Source: DAONJL01 sp035405645 [NCBI: bacterium] (GTDB lineage: Bacteria > JAGOBX01 > DAONJL01). From it: 32,328 bases of DNA. The notes under the pieces were generated by a model. That model worked only from the letters and a program-made list of their open reading frames with translations. It made no database searches and had not been told where the DNA came from. Within the stretch, counting starts at the first letter, position 1. Each line of letters opens with the position of its first letter. The translations under genes were made by a program, and so were the position numbers. Below, in pieces: positions 31,212-32,328 of this stretch. Where the stretch lies: the NCBI GenBank assembly GCA_035405645.1, contig DAONJL010000014.1:14822-47149 (forward strand), read 5' to 3'.

Positions 31212-32328
31212 ATGAAATATATTTTTTTATCTTTTTTATTTTTTTATTTTTCTTTTTCTGCTTTTGCTTCTACTTCTTCTGATACCTTATTATTAAATAC
31301 TCTTGAAGATATTGAAAAAAAATATATAAAATTAAAATCTGAAAATGAAAAATTAAGAATTGAACTAAATAATTTAAAAGATAGTAAAATATCAACTGAT
31401 TTGATTGACAATAATATTAAAGCACTTATAAAAGAAAAAGAAAATAAAATTGCTGAATTACAAATAGAAATTGAAAAATATAAAGTATCAATACAAAATT
31501 TAAAAGAACAAAATGATTTATTAAATAATCAAATCACAAAATTAAAAGCAGAATCACAAAATATTAATATTGATAATTTGAAATCTGTTATTCAAAAAAA
31601 AGAAGAAGAAATAAAAATATTAAAAGAAAATATCCAATTATTACAAGCACAATTAAAAGAATATAAAGATAATTATTTATTTGCTTCTGAAAAATTTACT
31701 AAATTTAATATTGATTTAGAACAATTAAAGAAAAAAAATGAAGAACACCAGAGTTTATTAGAAAAAACAAATAAAGAACTTGAAACAAAAAATTCTGAAA
31801 TTGAAAAACTTAAAAATGATATTTTGAAAAAAGATAGATATATTTCTGAAATACTTATTACTGATAAAGATTTAAAAGAAGAAAATGAAAAATTAAAATC
31901 AGAATTTAATAAAATATCTAATGATTTAAATCAATTAAAAAAAGATAATGAAAAAGTAAACAATGATTTAAATGATTTACAAACTAAATTTAATGCCTTA
32001 TCAAGAGAAAAAGATGATTTAACAAAATCAAACAATGAAAAAGAAAAAATATTAAGTGAATTAAATAAAAAATATAATGAACTTAAAACTGAAAAAGAAA
32101 AAATAAATAGTGAATTATCAGCAATAACAAAAGAATTAACAGAAACAAAAAATCAAAATGAAAAACTAATTTCAAGTTTAAACGAAACAGAAAAGAAATT
32201 AATGAAATTAAAAAGTGATTTTGATTCGCTTTCTGAAAATCTAAAATCAGAAAAGGAAAAATCAGTAAATCTTGAAAATGAAAATAAAAAAATTAAAAAT
32301 GAATTTAATGATTTAAAAAATAAATTTG
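31212..32328 (+). CDS. Exported long coiled-coil protein (3' partial)
   Basis: Open from the ATG at 31212 through the window end (372 codons with no stop), so the gene continues beyond. AAGGGGG at 31201-31207 is a strong ribosome binding site. Residues 1-19 are a signal peptide (MKYIFLSFLFFYFSFSAFA, AFA|S cleavage). Everything after is a nearly unbroken coiled coil: Lys/Glu/Asn with Leu and Ile at heptad positions (ELNNLKDSK, LKKDNEKVNNDLNDL and similar), with no globular domain seen so far. The rod would lie in the periplasm or on the surface. The repeated character makes any similarity search prone to chance matches. The function is unknown. Confidence 0.85.
   Translation, partial: MKYIFLSFLFFYFSFSAFASTSSDTLLLNTLEDIEKKYIKLKSENEKLRIELNNLKDSKISTDLIDNNIKALIKEKENKIAELQIEIEKYKVSIQNLKEQNDLLNNQITKLKAESQNINIDNLKSVIQKKEEEIKILKENIQLLQAQLKEYKDNYLFASEKFTKFNIDLEQLKKKNEEHQSLLEKTNKELETKNSEIEKLKNDILKKDRYISEILITDKDLKEENEKLKSEFNKISNDLNQLKKDNEKVNNDLNDLQTKFNALSREKDDLTKSNNEKEKILSELNKKYNELKTEKEKINSELSAITKELTETKNQNEKLISSLNETEKKLMKLKSDFDSLSENLKSEKEKSVNLENENKKIKNEFNDLKNKF

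Noticed and set aside
1-32328. General reassignment of UAA to an amino acid
   Set aside because: TAA ends most genes here at the normal family length (ppk, lgt, pilin, ppx and others), so it must work as a stop.
1-32328. CRISPR arrays, insertion sequences, prophage
   Set aside because: No regularly spaced direct repeats, no transposase, and no phage genes were seen. The Xer gene is a housekeeping type within an operon.

Overview
The window is about 32 kb of very AT-rich bacterial DNA (roughly three quarters A+T by eye; most genes end in TAA). The organism is a diderm, cell-wall-type bacterium: the window encodes a type II secretion/type IV pilus-like secretin, three type IV pilin-like proteins, a lipoprotein diacylglyceryl transferase, a SPOR-domain protein and several exported proteins. 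Nothing fixes the taxon. The mix of family types would suit an uncultivated low-GC lineage, but that is inference. Genes are tightly packed, with many 1-14 bp overlaps. Promoters, where visible, are sigma70-like (TTGACA with TATAAT or TATAAA).

Layout. (1) 1-785: 3' part of a FecR-domain protein with a charged coiled-coil tail. (2) 915-3096: a PLP aminotransferase overlapping a zinc-ribbon SAM methyltransferase. (3) 3223-7550: a polyphosphate cluster of a Ppx/GppA-type protein with a C-terminal HD domain, polyphosphate kinase Ppk1, and an unusual protein joining a Phd/YefM-type antitoxin domain to a degenerate nucleotidyltransferase-like domain. (4) 12377-7551, minus strand: small membrane protein, C-tail-anchored unknown protein, Xer recombinase, PilW/GspJ-like pseudopilin and a GspK/PilX-like protein carrying a DUF2341-type domain. 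(5) 14430-12675, minus: RlmI-like methyltransferase and agmatinase-family ureohydrolase. (6) 14925-14503, minus: a GspG/PilA-type pilin with a consensus promoter and a strong hairpin terminator. (7) 15125-21022, plus: lgt, then a probable operon of small membrane protein, metX, metW, zinc-ribbon membrane protein, metallophosphoesterase, ParB-like protein and TPR/SPOR protein. (8) 21143-25882, plus: tRNA-Gln(CUG), then a complete branched-chain amino-acid-type ABC transporter (binding protein, two permeases, two ATPases). (9) 29187-25964, minus: secretin and an inner-membrane TPR protein. (10) 29444-32328, plus: glutamate dehydrogenase, an unrecognised protein, and the start of an exported long coiled-coil protein.

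The most notable signal is that two otherwise intact envelope genes, the LivK-type binding protein and the secretin, are each interrupted by one in-frame TAA with clear protein coding on both sides. No usable restart preserves the downstream domains. They may be two nonsense pseudogenes, two base-call errors, or programmed UAA readthrough; sequence alone cannot decide. The second is the polyphosphate cluster: its Ppx-like protein has a degenerate second phosphate-binding loop, and its third gene fuses an antitoxin-type DNA-binding domain to a probably inactive nucleotidyltransferase fold. This suggests a regulatory module tied to polyphosphate metabolism.
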